Shown: in pieces, positions 14,317-22,610 of the stretch | Layout of the letters: every line of letters starts with the position of its first letter | How positions within the stretch are numbered: position 1 is the stretch's first letter | NCBI RefSeq assembly: GCF_900087055.1 | Contig: NZ_LT575468.1 | Span: 2,359,773-2,423,772 of the forward strand | Length of the DNA stretch: 64,000 nt | Direction of reading: 5' to 3' | DNA from: Plesiomonas shigelloides | Lineage (GTDB): Bacteria; Pseudomonadota; Gammaproteobacteria; Enterobacterales; CAMTGL01 | Program-made: the position numbers and the translations under genes | Notes under the pieces: model-generated | What the model was told of the DNA's origin: nothing | What the model saw: the letters and a program-made list of their open reading frames with translations, nothing else | Databases searched by the model: none

Positions 14317-15212
14317 CAGCGCACCTCCTGATTCTGGTGTTTATGGAACCACATGATCGGTAACGCCAACAGCAGCAACATGATAATCGCCACCGCCGAG
14401 GCCACCGGCCAATCGCGGTTATTGAAAAACTCCTGCCACATCACCCGTCCAATCATGATGCTATCCGGACCGCCAAGTAGCTCTGGGATCACAAACTCCC
14501 CCACCGCCGGAATGAACACCAACATTGAACCCGCAATAATGCCGCCTTTGGTCAGGGGCAAGATCACCGAAAAGAAGGTGCGCACCGGTTTAGCGCCTAA
14601 ATCAAGCGATGCCTCCACCAGCGAGTAATCGAGCTTTAGCAGCGCGGTATACAGCGGCAAAATCATGAACGGCAAATAGGCATACACAATGCCGATGTAC
14701 ACGGCAAAATCGGTATGCAGCATCGGTAACGGTTGATCGATAATGCCCGCCCACATCAGGATATTGTTAATCACCCCGTTATTTTTCAGCAGACCAATCC
14801 ACGCGTATACCCGAATTAAAAACGAGGTCCACGACGGCAAAATCACCAGTAACAGTAAAATATTGCGCACCGACGGGCTGCTGTTCGCTATCGCCCACGC
14901 CATCGGATAGCCGAGCAGCAGACACAGCAATGTCGAGATCCCCGCGATTTCCAGCGAATGCAGATAAGCATCAACATACAGTGGGTCTTCAATCAGATAG
15001 GCGTAATTACCCAGATTAAGTGAGATGGTCAGTTTGCCATCCAGCCATTCAACCAGATCGGTATACGGCGGGATCGCTACCTGCATCTCAGCAAAACTGA
15101 TTTTGAAAACAATCAGAAATGGCACCAGAAAAAAGACCAGCAGCCAGATATAGGGAGCCGCAATCACCGCGTGGCGTCCGCCCGGACGGTGACGAGAATC
15201 GAGCAATTTCAT
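14316..15212 (-). CDS. potH: putrescine ABC transporter permease PotH
   Basis: PotH is the partner permease of PotI. The 298-residue protein shows APYIWLLVFFLVPFLIVFKISFAEM as the first span, and the EAA loop DYSLVEASLDLGAKPVRTFFSVILPLTKGGI. It also has the long conserved stretch GEFVIPELLGGPDSIMIGRV near the end. It is about 20 residues shorter at the N-terminus than E. coli PotH, but the ATG at 15212 has an AGGAG 6-8 bases upstream, so I keep it. It follows potG by 22 bases. Confidence 0.95.
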   Translation of the reverse strand: MKLLDSRHRPGGRHAVIAAPYIWLLVFFLVPFLIVFKISFAEMQVAIPPYTDLVEWLDGKLTISLNLGNYAYLIEDPLYVDAYLHSLEIAGISTLLCLLLGYPMAWAIANSSPSVRNILLLLVILPSWTSFLIRVYAWIGLLKNNGVINNILMWAGIIDQPLPMLHTDFAVYIGIVYAYLPFMILPLYTALLKLDYSLVEASLDLGAKPVRTFFSVILPLTKGGIIAGSMLVFIPAVGEFVIPELLGGPDSIMIGRVMWQEFFNNRDWPVASAVAIIMLLLLALPIMWFHKHQNQEVR

Positions 15213-15234
15213 CCCTGTCTCCTTGTTCCTTGCG

Positions 15235-16368
15235 TCAAGCGGTCAGTACGACACAGCTGTCCGGATTCCAGTACAGCCGCACCTCATCTCCCCACGTCGG
15301 CATACCGCGGCGGTAGCGACAATCGTTTTGCAACTGGGCGGTCAAAATCATGCCGCTGTGCAGTCGCACGTGATAAATCGACAAATCGCCTAAGTAAGCG
15401 ATGTTCACCACTTCGCCCACCGCAAAGTTACAGCCCTCTTCCGGCACATCATCGCACAGAGCAATTTTTTCTGGCCGCAGCGCCACCATCACCGGCACAT
15501 CCGGGGTGATCTTGACCTCTTGCTCAACTTTCAGTGGGTGCACTAAGCCAGGACTGCGCACGATATAGTGCTCTTCCTGCTCTTCTTGCAACATGCCTTC
15601 GAACACATTGATGCTGCCGATAAACTCAGCACTAAAGCGGCTGTTCGGGTACTCGTATACCTCTTCTGGCTCACCAATTTGCACGAATTTTCCGCGGTTC
15701 ATGATGGCGATACGCCCAGCCATGGTCATGGCTTCTTCCTGATCGTGGGTCACCATCACGCAGGTTGCGCCCACGCGCTCGAGAATATCCACCACTTCCA
15801 GTTGCATCTGGTCACGCAGCTTTTTATCCAGCGCCCCCATCGGCTCATCCAGTAGCAATAGCTTTGGCCGTTTAGCCAGACTGCGCGCCAATGCCACCCG
15901 CTGGCGCTGGCCGCCGGATAACTGATGTGGCTTACGCTTGGCAAACTCTTGCATGTGTACCAGTTCCAGCATCTCCGCCACCCGATTGCGGATCTCCGCT
16001 GTCGGTAATTTGTCCTGCTTAAGACCAAAGGCAATGTTCTGCTCCACTGTCATATGCGGGAACAGTGCATACGACTGGAACATCATGTTGATCGGGCGTT
16101 TATACGGCGGCACGGCGGACAAATCCTGTCCGTCGAGGAAAATCTGGCCACTAGTCGGCAACTCAAATCCAGCCAACATCCGCAGCAAGGTGGACTTGCC
16201 ACAGCCTGAGGCGCCCAGTAAGGCAAAAATTTCACCTTTATAGATAGTCAGATCGACATCATCCACCGCCAACGAACCATCGAAGGATTTGGTGAGGTTA
16301 CGCACTTCCAGCAACGGTGTTTTCAGCTTGGGGGCTTTGTTTTGAGGACGAGCTTGCGTCTCTTTCAC
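15235..16368 (-). CDS. potG: putrescine ABC transporter ATP-binding protein PotG
   Basis: PotG is the ATPase of the putrescine importer. The product has Walker A GASGCGKST, the Q-loop FQSYALFPH, signature LSGGQRQR, Walker B LLLLDEP and the switch in MVTHDQEEAM, then a C-terminal TOBE domain (GCNFAVGEVVNIAYLGD). I chose the GTG at 16368, which has AGGAG about 10 bases upstream and gives 377 residues, the E. coli length. A TTG at 16392 extends the frame upstream but has no ribosome binding site. The gap to potF is 222 bases. Confidence 0.94.
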   Translation of the reverse strand: MKETQARPQNKAPKLKTPLLEVRNLTKSFDGSLAVDDVDLTIYKGEIFALLGASGCGKSTLLRMLAGFELPTSGQIFLDGQDLSAVPPYKRPINMMFQSYALFPHMTVEQNIAFGLKQDKLPTAEIRNRVAEMLELVHMQEFAKRKPHQLSGGQRQRVALARSLAKRPKLLLLDEPMGALDKKLRDQMQLEVVDILERVGATCVMVTHDQEEAMTMAGRIAIMNRGKFVQIGEPEEVYEYPNSRFSAEFIGSINVFEGMLQEEQEEHYIVRSPGLVHPLKVEQEVKITPDVPVMVALRPEKIALCDDVPEEGCNFAVGEVVNIAYLGDLSIYHVRLHSGMILTAQLQNDCRYRRGMPTWGDEVRLYWNPDSCVVLTA

Positions 16369-16590
16369 TGATGGGGGTCTCCTAGACAACAAAAACCGTT
16401 AATGATCCATCATCAACACAATCCGTGTTACATCAGGGGTGATCCGGTGCTTGCAAGGTTTTGCTGCCTGCAAGACACCGGCAATACGCATGTTCAATTG
16501 CCATTTCCGCCAGCGCCGCTGTAGCGAAACTGGGCCAGCAAGCCCAGTCGATACGCCAACTGTAGCGCGGCTAAACGTTTGGAATCCGGG

Positions 16591-17712
16591 TTATTGGCCG
16601 CTTTTAACCCGTGTCCAGGAGCGGGTGATCACCCGGTCCACTTTAGGATCTTTAACCGTCAGGGTGAACATTTTGGCCCGCGTTTCAGCGGTCGGGTAAA
16701 TGCCCTGATCGTTTCGGATCTCTGGTTTTACCAATTCGGTCGCTTTCGCATTCCCGTTGGCGTAGTACACCGCATCACTGACTCCGGCAATCACTTCCGG
16801 TTGCAGCAAATAATCCATAAAGGCATAGGCGGTATCGGTGTTTTTCGCATCCGCGGGAATCGCCAGCATATCGAAGAAGGCTAATGCTCCTTCTTTCGGA
16901 ATGCTGTAGCCAACATTCACGCCGTTGTTGGCCTCTTTCGCGCGGTTGGCCGCCTGCTTCACATCCCCGGCCCAACCAATGGCGACGCAGACATCACCGT
17001 TAGCCAAATCATTGATATATTGGGATGAGTGGAAGTAAGTCACGCTCGGGCGCAGTTGCAATAACAGATCATTGGCGGCACCGGAGTAATCTTTTGGATC
17101 GGTGCTGTTAGGATCTTTACCCAGATAATTGAGCACGGTGGCGTACACTTCGCTCGGCGCATCTAAGAAAGCCACTCCGCAGCTTTTCAGCTTAGCCAGA
17201 TTCTCCGGCTTCAACACCAGATCCCAGCTATCGACCGGCGCATTTTCCCCGAGCACCGCTTTGACTTTATCGACGTTATAGCCAATTCCGGTGGTCGCCC
17301 ACAGATACGGGATCCCGTATTGGTTATCCGGATCGTGTTTGCTCAGCATTTTGAGCAACTCCGGATCCAAATTGGCGTAATGGGTCAGCTTGCTTTTATC
17401 CAGCGGTTTAAACACGCCGGCTTTAATCTGGCGCTCCAGAAAACTGGCCGACGGCACCACGATATCAAAACCGGTATTACCGGCCATCAGTTTGCCTTCC
17501 AACACTTCGTTGGAATCAAACACGTCGTACACGACTTTCACGCCACTGGCTTTTTGGAAATTCGCCAGCGTATCAGGGGCAATATAGTCAGACCAGTTGT
17601 AGACATGCAGCGTTTTCTCTTCCGCCTGCGCAGAAGACAAAACCAGCATGGAGGCCAGGATCGCTCCGACCCATTTAGCCCCGGTGAACTGACGCGCAAA
17701 CACTGCATTCAT
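16591..17712 (-). CDS. potF: periplasmic putrescine-binding protein PotF
   Basis: PotF captures putrescine in the periplasm and hands it to PotHI. The 373-residue precursor has a signal peptide ending in SSAQA near residue 30. The mature part starts EEKTLHVYNWSDYIAPDTL and contains VYDVFDSNEVLEGKL, GYNVDKVKAVLG and QPEVIAGVSDAVYYANGN, typical of PotF. I chose the ATG at 17712 with GGAGG 8 bases upstream; upstream Met codons at 17727 and 17760 lack a site. It is the first gene of potFGHI. Confidence 0.95.
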   Translation of the reverse strand: MNAVFARQFTGAKWVGAILASMLVLSSAQAEEKTLHVYNWSDYIAPDTLANFQKASGVKVVYDVFDSNEVLEGKLMAGNTGFDIVVPSASFLERQIKAGVFKPLDKSKLTHYANLDPELLKMLSKHDPDNQYGIPYLWATTGIGYNVDKVKAVLGENAPVDSWDLVLKPENLAKLKSCGVAFLDAPSEVYATVLNYLGKDPNSTDPKDYSGAANDLLLQLRPSVTYFHSSQYINDLANGDVCVAIGWAGDVKQAANRAKEANNGVNVGYSIPKEGALAFFDMLAIPADAKNTDTAYAFMDYLLQPEVIAGVSDAVYYANGNAKATELVKPEIRNDQGIYPTAETRAKMFTLTVKDPKVDRVITRSWTRVKSGQ

Positions 17713-18056
17713 TACCAAAACCTCCATGTTAGCCAACAGATTAATAACGCTAAGTAGCATAACGTTGTCTGGATGTTAAGACCATAAGGTGAGGGCAAAA
17801 CGACAGCATGCAAGACAAATAGCCATTATTGCTCTATCACCTGTGGCATAAGAGTTAAAAAACAGTGAAATGCAAGGTGGGAAAGGCGGTTTTATAGTAA
17901 GTTGTCAGGTATTTACACCGGAGGGTAAAAAACGGATTGCCGCAAAGAATTTGGCAGCCCCATTAGCACAAAGAAAGGGATATTAAGGTAAGCGTAGCGC
18001 AGCCGACTCATTGAAACGGCGCGGGTCAAGATAATCCTCCACCCGCGCATCTGGCC
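17713..18056. other. gap between potF and ybjN
   Basis: This 344-base gap should hold the potF promoter (reading left) and the ybjN terminator. Apart from the hairpin at 18019-18048 I see no repeats, RNA or plausible genes. A run of A+T-rich sequence at 17820-17930 is the likeliest promoter zone. Confidence 0.5.
18019..18048 (-). terminator. possible ybjN terminator hairpin
   Basis: GCGCGGGT (18019-18026) pairs perfectly with ACCCGCGC (18041-18048), just after the ybjN stop. On the minus strand the hairpin is followed by CGTTTC, a weak T tract, so termination may be partial. Confidence 0.5.
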
Positions 18057-18530
18057 TTAATGCAGGACTTTATCCTGCTCAGAAAACTCATCTTCCTCTG
18101 GGAAAAACAGGAAGCCTTTCAGTTTGACGTTTTCGACAAACAGCTCGATTTGCTGCTGGGTTTGCAGCACAAAACGCTGGAACTGCGCCAGGGTTAAACC
18201 GGCACCGGCAGTCAGTGAGTGGGTGACGATGAGTTTTGGCAGATTGTCATCTTGTACATCCACAAAACCATTTACCAGCGAGAACTGAGCATTAATGTCA
18301 CTGAGCCCCGCTACCAGTGGCAACAAGCCGGTTGGACGCACTTCAGTGGCCGCCGAAAAGACAATAATGTCTTCATCCAGCAAATCAATTTTGGCATCAA
18401 AAATCCCGTTGATGTTCTGCATATGCGGCAGGTGCAGAGCCTGACAAGATTCACACTCGAAAAACTCGATCCCTAACTGCAGCAGCCAGGTTTTCAATAC
18501 GGTCAAATCGGGAACAGGTAAGTTATTCAT
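18057..18530 (-). CDS. ybjN: YbjN family protein
   Basis: This 157-residue protein matches E. coli YbjN (158) over its length, including FFECESCQALHLPHMQN and DAKIDLLDEDII near residues 24-55 and DDNLPKLIV. YbjN is a small conserved protein of the YbjN/type III secretion chaperone-like fold; in E. coli it affects motility, colony form and stress traits, but its biochemical role is unknown. It lies between potF and the rimK group, as in E. coli, and appears to be a single-gene unit. Confidence 0.93.
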   Translation of the reverse strand: MNNLPVPDLTVLKTWLLQLGIEFFECESCQALHLPHMQNINGIFDAKIDLLDEDIIVFSAATEVRPTGLLPLVAGLSDINAQFSLVNGFVDVQDDNLPKLIVTHSLTAGAGLTLAQFQRFVLQTQQQIELFVENVKLKGFLFFPEEDEFSEQDKVLH

Positions 18531-18864
18531 GCCACACTACACAACAAGTACACGTGAAATTATCGGTGTAGCTTACGAAATGGGCAGTGATTTATCTATG
18601 CTCTCACGCAATAATTCGTGTCCTGACGTGAATTGTGGCCAGCCGCCAGCCAATACCAGGCCAATCGCCACGTTTTCCTCGGTCATTTTCTGAGGCCGTT
18701 TGCTCAAGTCATTCGCCGGTTTAACTGAGCCTTTGCTTATCTGTACTCGAAATTTTCTGATTAACATCTATGCTTGTGTGATGCATCCTGAAAAGGCATC
18801 ACGATGTGATACGTTGATAATGAAGAAGTACCGGCAGTGCTTATTCGCGGTACGAGGAGGTATG
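18531..18864. other. gap between ybjN and the DUF4250 gene
   Basis: This 334-base divergent gap presumably holds promoters for ybjN (left) and the DUF4250 gene (right). A 64-codon minus frame at 18573-18767 has no ribosome binding site and no recognisable sequence. Nothing else stands out. Confidence 0.5.
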
Positions 18865-19059
18865 ATGGATCTCACCCGCTTTGCGCAAATGGACAGCACC
18901 ATGTTGATGAGTATCGTTAATATGAAGCTGCGTAATGAGTTCGACAATCTGTACGAGCTGGCTCAGGCCTACGATATTGATGCCGCCGCGCTGTGTGAAA
19001 AGCTCGAACACAGCGGTTTTCATTACCATCCGGAGTTTAATCAGTTCCGTTCGGTATAA
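18865..19059 (+). CDS. DUF4250 domain small protein
   Basis: This 64-residue cytoplasmic protein fits the DUF4250 family: a short protein with MDSTMLMSIVNMKLRNEF near its start and a helix-turn-helix-like pattern (LYELAQAYDIDAAALCEKLEHSGF). The function is unknown; the pattern resembles a minimal HTH but DNA binding is only a guess. GAGGAGG precedes two adjacent ATGs (18862, 18865); the second has the better spacing. It is a single gene on the plus strand, convergent with rimK. Confidence 0.8.
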   Translation: MDLTRFAQMDSTMLMSIVNMKLRNEFDNLYELAQAYDIDAAALCEKLEHSGFHYHPEFNQFRSV

Positions 19060-19136
19060 TATTAGCGCAAGACTCCCTGTCGCTGACGCTCTGCGCGGTC
19101 ACTGATGCTGACCGCGCCACTTAACCTGTCTCATCG

Positions 19137-20033
19137 CTACCTGTCCTGCCGATGACGCATCACCTGCTCGGCCAGATAATCCAGTATTTGCCCCGCGACA
19201 TCTTGCCCCGTAGCACGTTCAATACCTTCAATCCCCGGCGATGCATTCACTTCCATCACCAGTGGGCCGCGCTTCGAGCGCAAAATATCGACCCCAGCCA
19301 CATTCAAGCCGATGATCTGTGCGGCGCGTACCGCCATATCGCGCTCCGCGACACTGATTTCCACCGGTGTGGCACTCCCGCCACGATGTAAATTGGAGCG
19401 AAACTCACCCGCCTTGGCTTGCCGTTTCATGGCCGCGACCACCCGATCGCCAATCACAAAACAGCGAATATCCGAGCCTTGCGCTTCGGCAATGTACTCT
19501 TGCACCAAAATATTGGCATTCAGGCCCCGAAAGGCATCGATGACACTTTCCGCAGCCTGACGGGTTTCCGCCAGCACCACGCCAATGCCTTGCGTGCCTT
19601 CCACCAGTTTCACCACCAATGGCGCACCACCAACCATTTTGATCAGATCGTCCGTATCCCCTGGCGAGCTGGCAAACCCAGTGATCGGCAGGCCAATACC
19701 TTTGCGCGCCAAGCGCTGCAGTGAGCGTAATTTGTCACGCGCACGGCTGATAGAGGTGGAGTCATTCAGTACGTAGCTGCCCAGCATTTCAAACTGGCGC
19801 AGCACGCTGGTGCCATAGAAAGTAATCGAGGCACCAATACGCGGGATCACCGCATCGTATACCGGCAAAGGTTGCCCTTGGCAGTGCACTGAAGGCTCAT
19901 CGGCATTGAGATTGATGTAACAGTGCAACGGGTCAATCACCTCAATGTGAAAACCACGCGCTTCAGCGGCTGCAACCAGCCGCTGGCACGAGTACAAAGA
20001 GGCATCCCGTGAAAGGATCGCGATGGAGAGCAT
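19137..20033 (-). CDS. rimK: ribosomal protein S6--L-glutamate ligase RimK
   Basis: RimK is the ATP-grasp ligase that adds glutamates to the C-terminus of ribosomal protein S6. The 298-residue product matches E. coli RimK (300): [59 protein letters not shown] (ATP-grasp loop), [22 protein letters not shown] and the metal-binding [15 protein letters not shown]. Its ATG follows the nfsA TAA directly with no gap, so it is the last gene of DUF1499-ybjC-nfsA-rimK. Confidence 0.97.
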   Translation of the reverse strand: MLSIAILSRDASLYSCQRLVAAAEARGFHIEVIDPLHCYINLNADEPSVHCQGQPLPVYDAVIPRIGASITFYGTSVLRQFEMLGSYVLNDSTSISRARDKLRSLQRLARKGIGLPITGFASSPGDTDDLIKMVGGAPLVVKLVEGTQGIGVVLAETRQAAESVIDAFRGLNANILVQEYIAEAQGSDIRCFVIGDRVVAAMKRQAKAGEFRSNLHRGGSATPVEISVAERDMAVRAAQIIGLNVAGVDILRSKRGPLVMEVNASPGIEGIERATGQDVAGQILDYLAEQVMRHRQDR

Positions 20034-20756
20034 TTAGCGGGTAATCCATCCCTGACGATGTAAATAATCCAGCATGAAAGGACGCGACTCTTTACTTAAG
20101 GTCGAACAGATATGCTGGCTCCAATTTTGCTGCTTGAGGTTACTGCCACGAGATTGGTAATAATGCGCCATCTCCGCATCATACTGCGCCAATTCCGCGC
20201 TATCCAGCGGCTGATACTGGTTTTCATGCAGCATAATCGACGCCGGTAGGCGCGGCTTTTGCTGCGGATCTTGCGCAGGATAACCCAAACACAGACCAAA
20301 CAATGGCAGTACATGCTGCGGCAAGTGCAACAGATCGGTGACCGCCTGAATATGATTACGCAAACCGCCGATAAATACGCCGCCCATGCCCAGTGACTCT
20401 GCCGCCAGTAAGGCATTTTGCCCCATCAGCGCCGCATCAATGCTGCCGGTTAACAGCTGCTCGGCAAATCCCAACTGCGCTTGCGGGTAAATCTGCTGAT
20501 TACGGTTAAAGTCGGCACAAAAGACCAGAAACTCTGCCGCCTGTGCCACATAGGCCTGCTCGCCAGATAATTTCACTAGCTGCTGACGCAAGGCCGGATC
20601 GGTGATCCGAATAATACTGACCAGCTGCAAAAAGCTGGAGGATGATGCCGCGCGCGCCGAATCGATAATGGCGTGAAGTTGCTCTGGGCTGATCGGCCGA
20701 TCCGTAAATTGACGGATAGAACGATGTGAACAGATCAGATCAATGGTCGGTGTCAT
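20034..20756 (-). CDS. nfsA: oxygen-insensitive NADPH nitroreductase NfsA
   Basis: NfsA is an FMN enzyme that reduces nitroaromatics and quinones with NADPH. The 240-residue protein is the same length as in E. coli. The FMN-site HRSIRQFTDRPIS starts at residue 9, followed by SARAASSSSFLQ, NALLAAESLGMGGVFIGGLRN and LPLFGLCLGYPA. Three ATG codons run in series; the third (20756) has AAGGAG 7 bases upstream and matches the E. coli start MTPTI. The 5' end overlaps ybjC by 17 bases. Confidence 0.96.
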   Translation of the reverse strand: MTPTIDLICSHRSIRQFTDRPISPEQLHAIIDSARAASSSSFLQLVSIIRITDPALRQQLVKLSGEQAYVAQAAEFLVFCADFNRNQQIYPQAQLGFAEQLLTGSIDAALMGQNALLAAESLGMGGVFIGGLRNHIQAVTDLLHLPQHVLPLFGLCLGYPAQDPQQKPRLPASIMLHENQYQPLDSAELAQYDAEMAHYYQSRGSNLKQQNWSQHICSTLSKESRPFMLDYLHRQGWITR

Positions 20757-21042
20757 CATCATGCTCCTTTTTCTTACGCTCATGCCCAGCACTGTGGTTA
20801 AACGTCGGTTTAATCCAGCTGTCTAGCTGACCAAACCAGCCGGACACCAAAAACAACCCAGCCGGTAACATCAAAATCAGTCCGACAATGATCATCGTCG
20901 CGGCACTGCCCGTGCCACTGAGCCATGCCGGTAACAGAGAACTTTGTTTGATATCGAGGTAGCCAAGAATAATCAGTAAAAAACCGACCACCTCGCTTAT
21001 CACAATCGGCCAAGGGAGGACAAATTTAGGTCTTTGTGTCAT
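20740..21042 (-). CDS. ybjC: YbjC family inner-membrane protein
   Basis: This 100-residue protein has two hydrophobic segments (about residues 13-30 and 45-67) and a charged C-terminal tail rich in His, Lys and Asp. It aligns with E. coli YbjC in size, hydrophobic pattern and the LMLPAGL motif, and sits upstream of nfsA as in E. coli. Function is unknown. The 3' end overlaps nfsA. Confidence 0.85.
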   Translation of the reverse strand: MTQRPKFVLPWPIVISEVVGFLLIILGYLDIKQSSLLPAWLSGTGSAATMIIVGLILMLPAGLFLVSGWFGQLDSWIKPTFNHSAGHERKKKEHDDDTDH

Positions 21043-21059
21043 GTAAAGCTCATCAGTTA

Positions 21060-21455
21060 TTACGGTGCAGGAGCATCATGTTGTGCTAATTGCGCTGTTA
21101 ACGCGGCGCGCAATTTTTCAATACGCCGGCGGTTACTGCCAAAATCGTAAGGCAACACTTTAGACACAGAACAGATGCAGATACAAGCATGGTGCGTATC
21201 CAATAAAAACTCGACTTCGTCTGGTAAGCGCAACAGCCGCGAATGGCTCAGCACTTTCAAATAACCCGGCACATCTTTAATCACGTCAGTACGCGGCCAA
21301 TTCACCACTAACTGACGCAGCGCCCGCCACACCACATCGGGCGGCACGGAAAACGACAATGGGCTGATATAACTGCGTTTATGCTGATCGCTACTGGATA
21401 CGCCAGCATGCACATTGCTGCATCCGGGCAGACTGGAAGGAATAGTCCGGCTCAT
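21060..21455 (-). CDS. DUF1499 family protein
   Basis: The product of 131 residues carries the DUF1499 signature: a Pro/Cys-rich start (PSSLPGCSN), Trp in VVWRALRQLVVNWPRTDV, DEVEFLLD near residue 85, and FGSNRRRIEKLR near the end, where the family usually has DLGVNRRRIE. DUF1499 proteins are small and often lipoproteins, but here the region before the Cys is not a clear signal peptide. Function is unknown. It starts at ATG 21455 with AAGGAG 9 bases upstream; a GTG at 21461 is an alternative. It is the first gene of the operon with ybjC, nfsA and rimK, 17 bases before ybjC. Confidence 0.78.
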   Translation of the reverse strand: MSRTIPSSLPGCSNVHAGVSSSDQHKRSYISPLSFSVPPDVVWRALRQLVVNWPRTDVIKDVPGYLKVLSHSRLLRLPDEVEFLLDTHHACICICSVSKVLPYDFGSNRRRIEKLRAALTAQLAQHDAPAP

Positions 21456-21585
21456 CTTCACACTCTCCTTGGCTAACTAGGTGCTCTACTACCTAAGTGC
21501 TCTGATAGGCGTACACAGGACTCGCTCACCAGAACAGGTCACTTCATCCCACAACGGGGTTGGTTGGATTCCCTTTCACGCGTTG

Positions 21586-21722
21586 ATCCCCGTGCGACTT
21601 GAAGCTGCAGCGGTGTTGGCTACGTTTGCTCACCCCCAATCATATCGTTTGCACAACGTTTGCCTATGCACATGGGGATTCACTCACATGCCATCTCCCT
21701 GTAACGCCAAGTCATTTGGGTA
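21586..21722. repeat. palindromic intergenic repeat, resembling Yersinia/Serratia-type elements
   Basis: The segment runs from ATCCCCGTGCGACTTGAAG to CATTTGGGTA and contains GTTGGCTACGTTTGCTCACC on the left and GGGGATTCACTCACATGCC on the right, around a palindromic centre (CCCCAAT...ATGGGGATT). From memory this is the layout of the ~130-170 bp palindromic repeats scattered between genes in Yersinia, Serratia and Photorhabdus. It encodes nothing. Only one copy is present in this window, so repeat status rests on recognition. Confidence 0.5.
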
Positions 21723-21867
21723 CAGTCAGGGTATTCAGCTTACTGATAATGCAGGGCAAAAATTCGGAAAGGAAGCGGTGAGCAAAGCAGAATGAAAAGT
21801 TGTGGCGGCGCTCTCATCGAGCAGTCAAAGAGGACGGCGAAGCGAAATCATCGAAGAGAAATAAAAG

Positions 21868-21991
21868 CAATGAATGCAGTGGCGCAGACACGTAACTCGC
21901 GCGTATCACCGCATTCATTGAATCTCACGTGGCGTAACGGCAAGCTACGCGGTGACTCAAAGCAACGTGATTGCAGTTAGCAAATCACGTT
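21868..21991. other. array of three perfect hairpins
   Basis: Hairpin 1: CAATGAATGC (21868-21877) with GCATTCATTG (21911-21920), 10 bp. Hairpin 2: TCAC..GCGTA (21925-21936) with TACGC.GTGA (21946-21955). Hairpin 3: AACGTGATT (21964-21972) with AATCACGTT (21983-21991), 9 bp. No T tract follows on either strand, so these are not simple terminators. A structured RNA or a decayed palindromic repeat are both possible. Confidence 0.55.
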
Positions 21992-22005
21992 CGCCTCACG
22001 GACGC

Positions 22006-22191
22006 TTAACGATCGCTGCTGGCGCGCACGACAGGCTCGCCACGGCGCAAGGTCACATGAGACGCCGAATCCGGCTGCAGCTGAAACTCACTGACCGGTT
22101 CACGATTTTGGTTATGGAGGTGCATACTAAATGAAGCAAACGCTGCCACTGGAAGCGCAATCAGCATAAGGGCAATAAAAGAGTCCTTCAT
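22006..22191 (-). CDS. small single-span or exported protein, unknown
   Basis: This 61-residue protein begins MKDSFIALMLIALPVAAFASF: one hydrophobic segment that could be a membrane anchor or a signal peptide cut after FAS. The rest is polar and Arg-rich towards the C-terminus. I do not recognise a family. Support for a real gene is the good ribosome binding site: AAAAGGA lies 7 bases before the ATG, which fits better than the longer frame starting at 22314. It is alone on the minus strand between the DUF1499 operon and grxA. Confidence 0.55.
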   Translation of the reverse strand: MKDSFIALMLIALPVAAFASFSMHLHNQNREPVSEFQLQPDSASHVTLRRGEPVVRASSDR

Positions 22192-22610
22192 TAAGCATTC
22201 CTTTTGAGCAAAATTACTAAAACTTACATCGTGCCAAAATTTAACGCAGTCACCGAAAATAACAAGGGACAGCGCACAATATGGCAAATTTCGACTGGAC
22301 ATAAAGACATACACTGCTGTCCATTCATGCCAAAACTCAATTTAATAGATAAAACCTATCAAATTAACAGGCGATACCAATTTTATTCAAAATCAATCCG
22401 CTGGCATAGTGTCACACCATATCCAGTCGTTCAAAATCACCGCCTGTCATGATGTACAATGATCACGATGTACAATGACTTTGTGGCAAGAGACGAATGA
22501 CGGCATTGAAGTTTATGCGGCAGGGATCTATTTCTGTTAGAGTAACCGGAAGTATTCCATTTAAAATGCTAATTTCGCGTAAACGCCTTGTAACTCAAAG
22601 GAGATTCTGA
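22192..22610. other. divergent gap between the small protein and grxA
   Basis: This 419-base gap is A+T-rich near 22200-22400. It contains a pair of direct 12-mers at 22451-22478. The grxA promoter probably lies at 22500-22590; in E. coli it is an OxyR target, but I cannot make out an OxyR site with confidence. Confidence 0.5.
22451..22478. repeat. direct 12-bp repeat upstream of grxA
   Basis: GATGTACAATGA occurs at 22451-22462 and again at 22467-22478, a 16-bp period with TCAC between. It lies about 135 bases before the grxA start. Direct repeats of this kind can be tandem regulator sites or a small duplication; nothing decides which. Confidence 0.6.

Larger units (their letters stand above)
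21456..22005. other. noncoding stretch with palindromic repeat and hairpin array
   Basis: This 550-base gap has no credible gene. From left to right it holds the DUF1499 promoter region, a ~137-bp palindromic repeat-like element (21586-21722), an A+G-rich segment (21740-21860), and three hairpins (21868-21991) ending just before the small gene at 22006. Several frames of about 60 codons cross it but none has a ribosome binding site. Confidence 0.6.

Noticed and set aside
18573-18767. 64-codon minus-strand frame between ybjN and the DUF4250 gene
   Set aside because: No ribosome binding site and no recognisable sequence; it probably occurs by chance.
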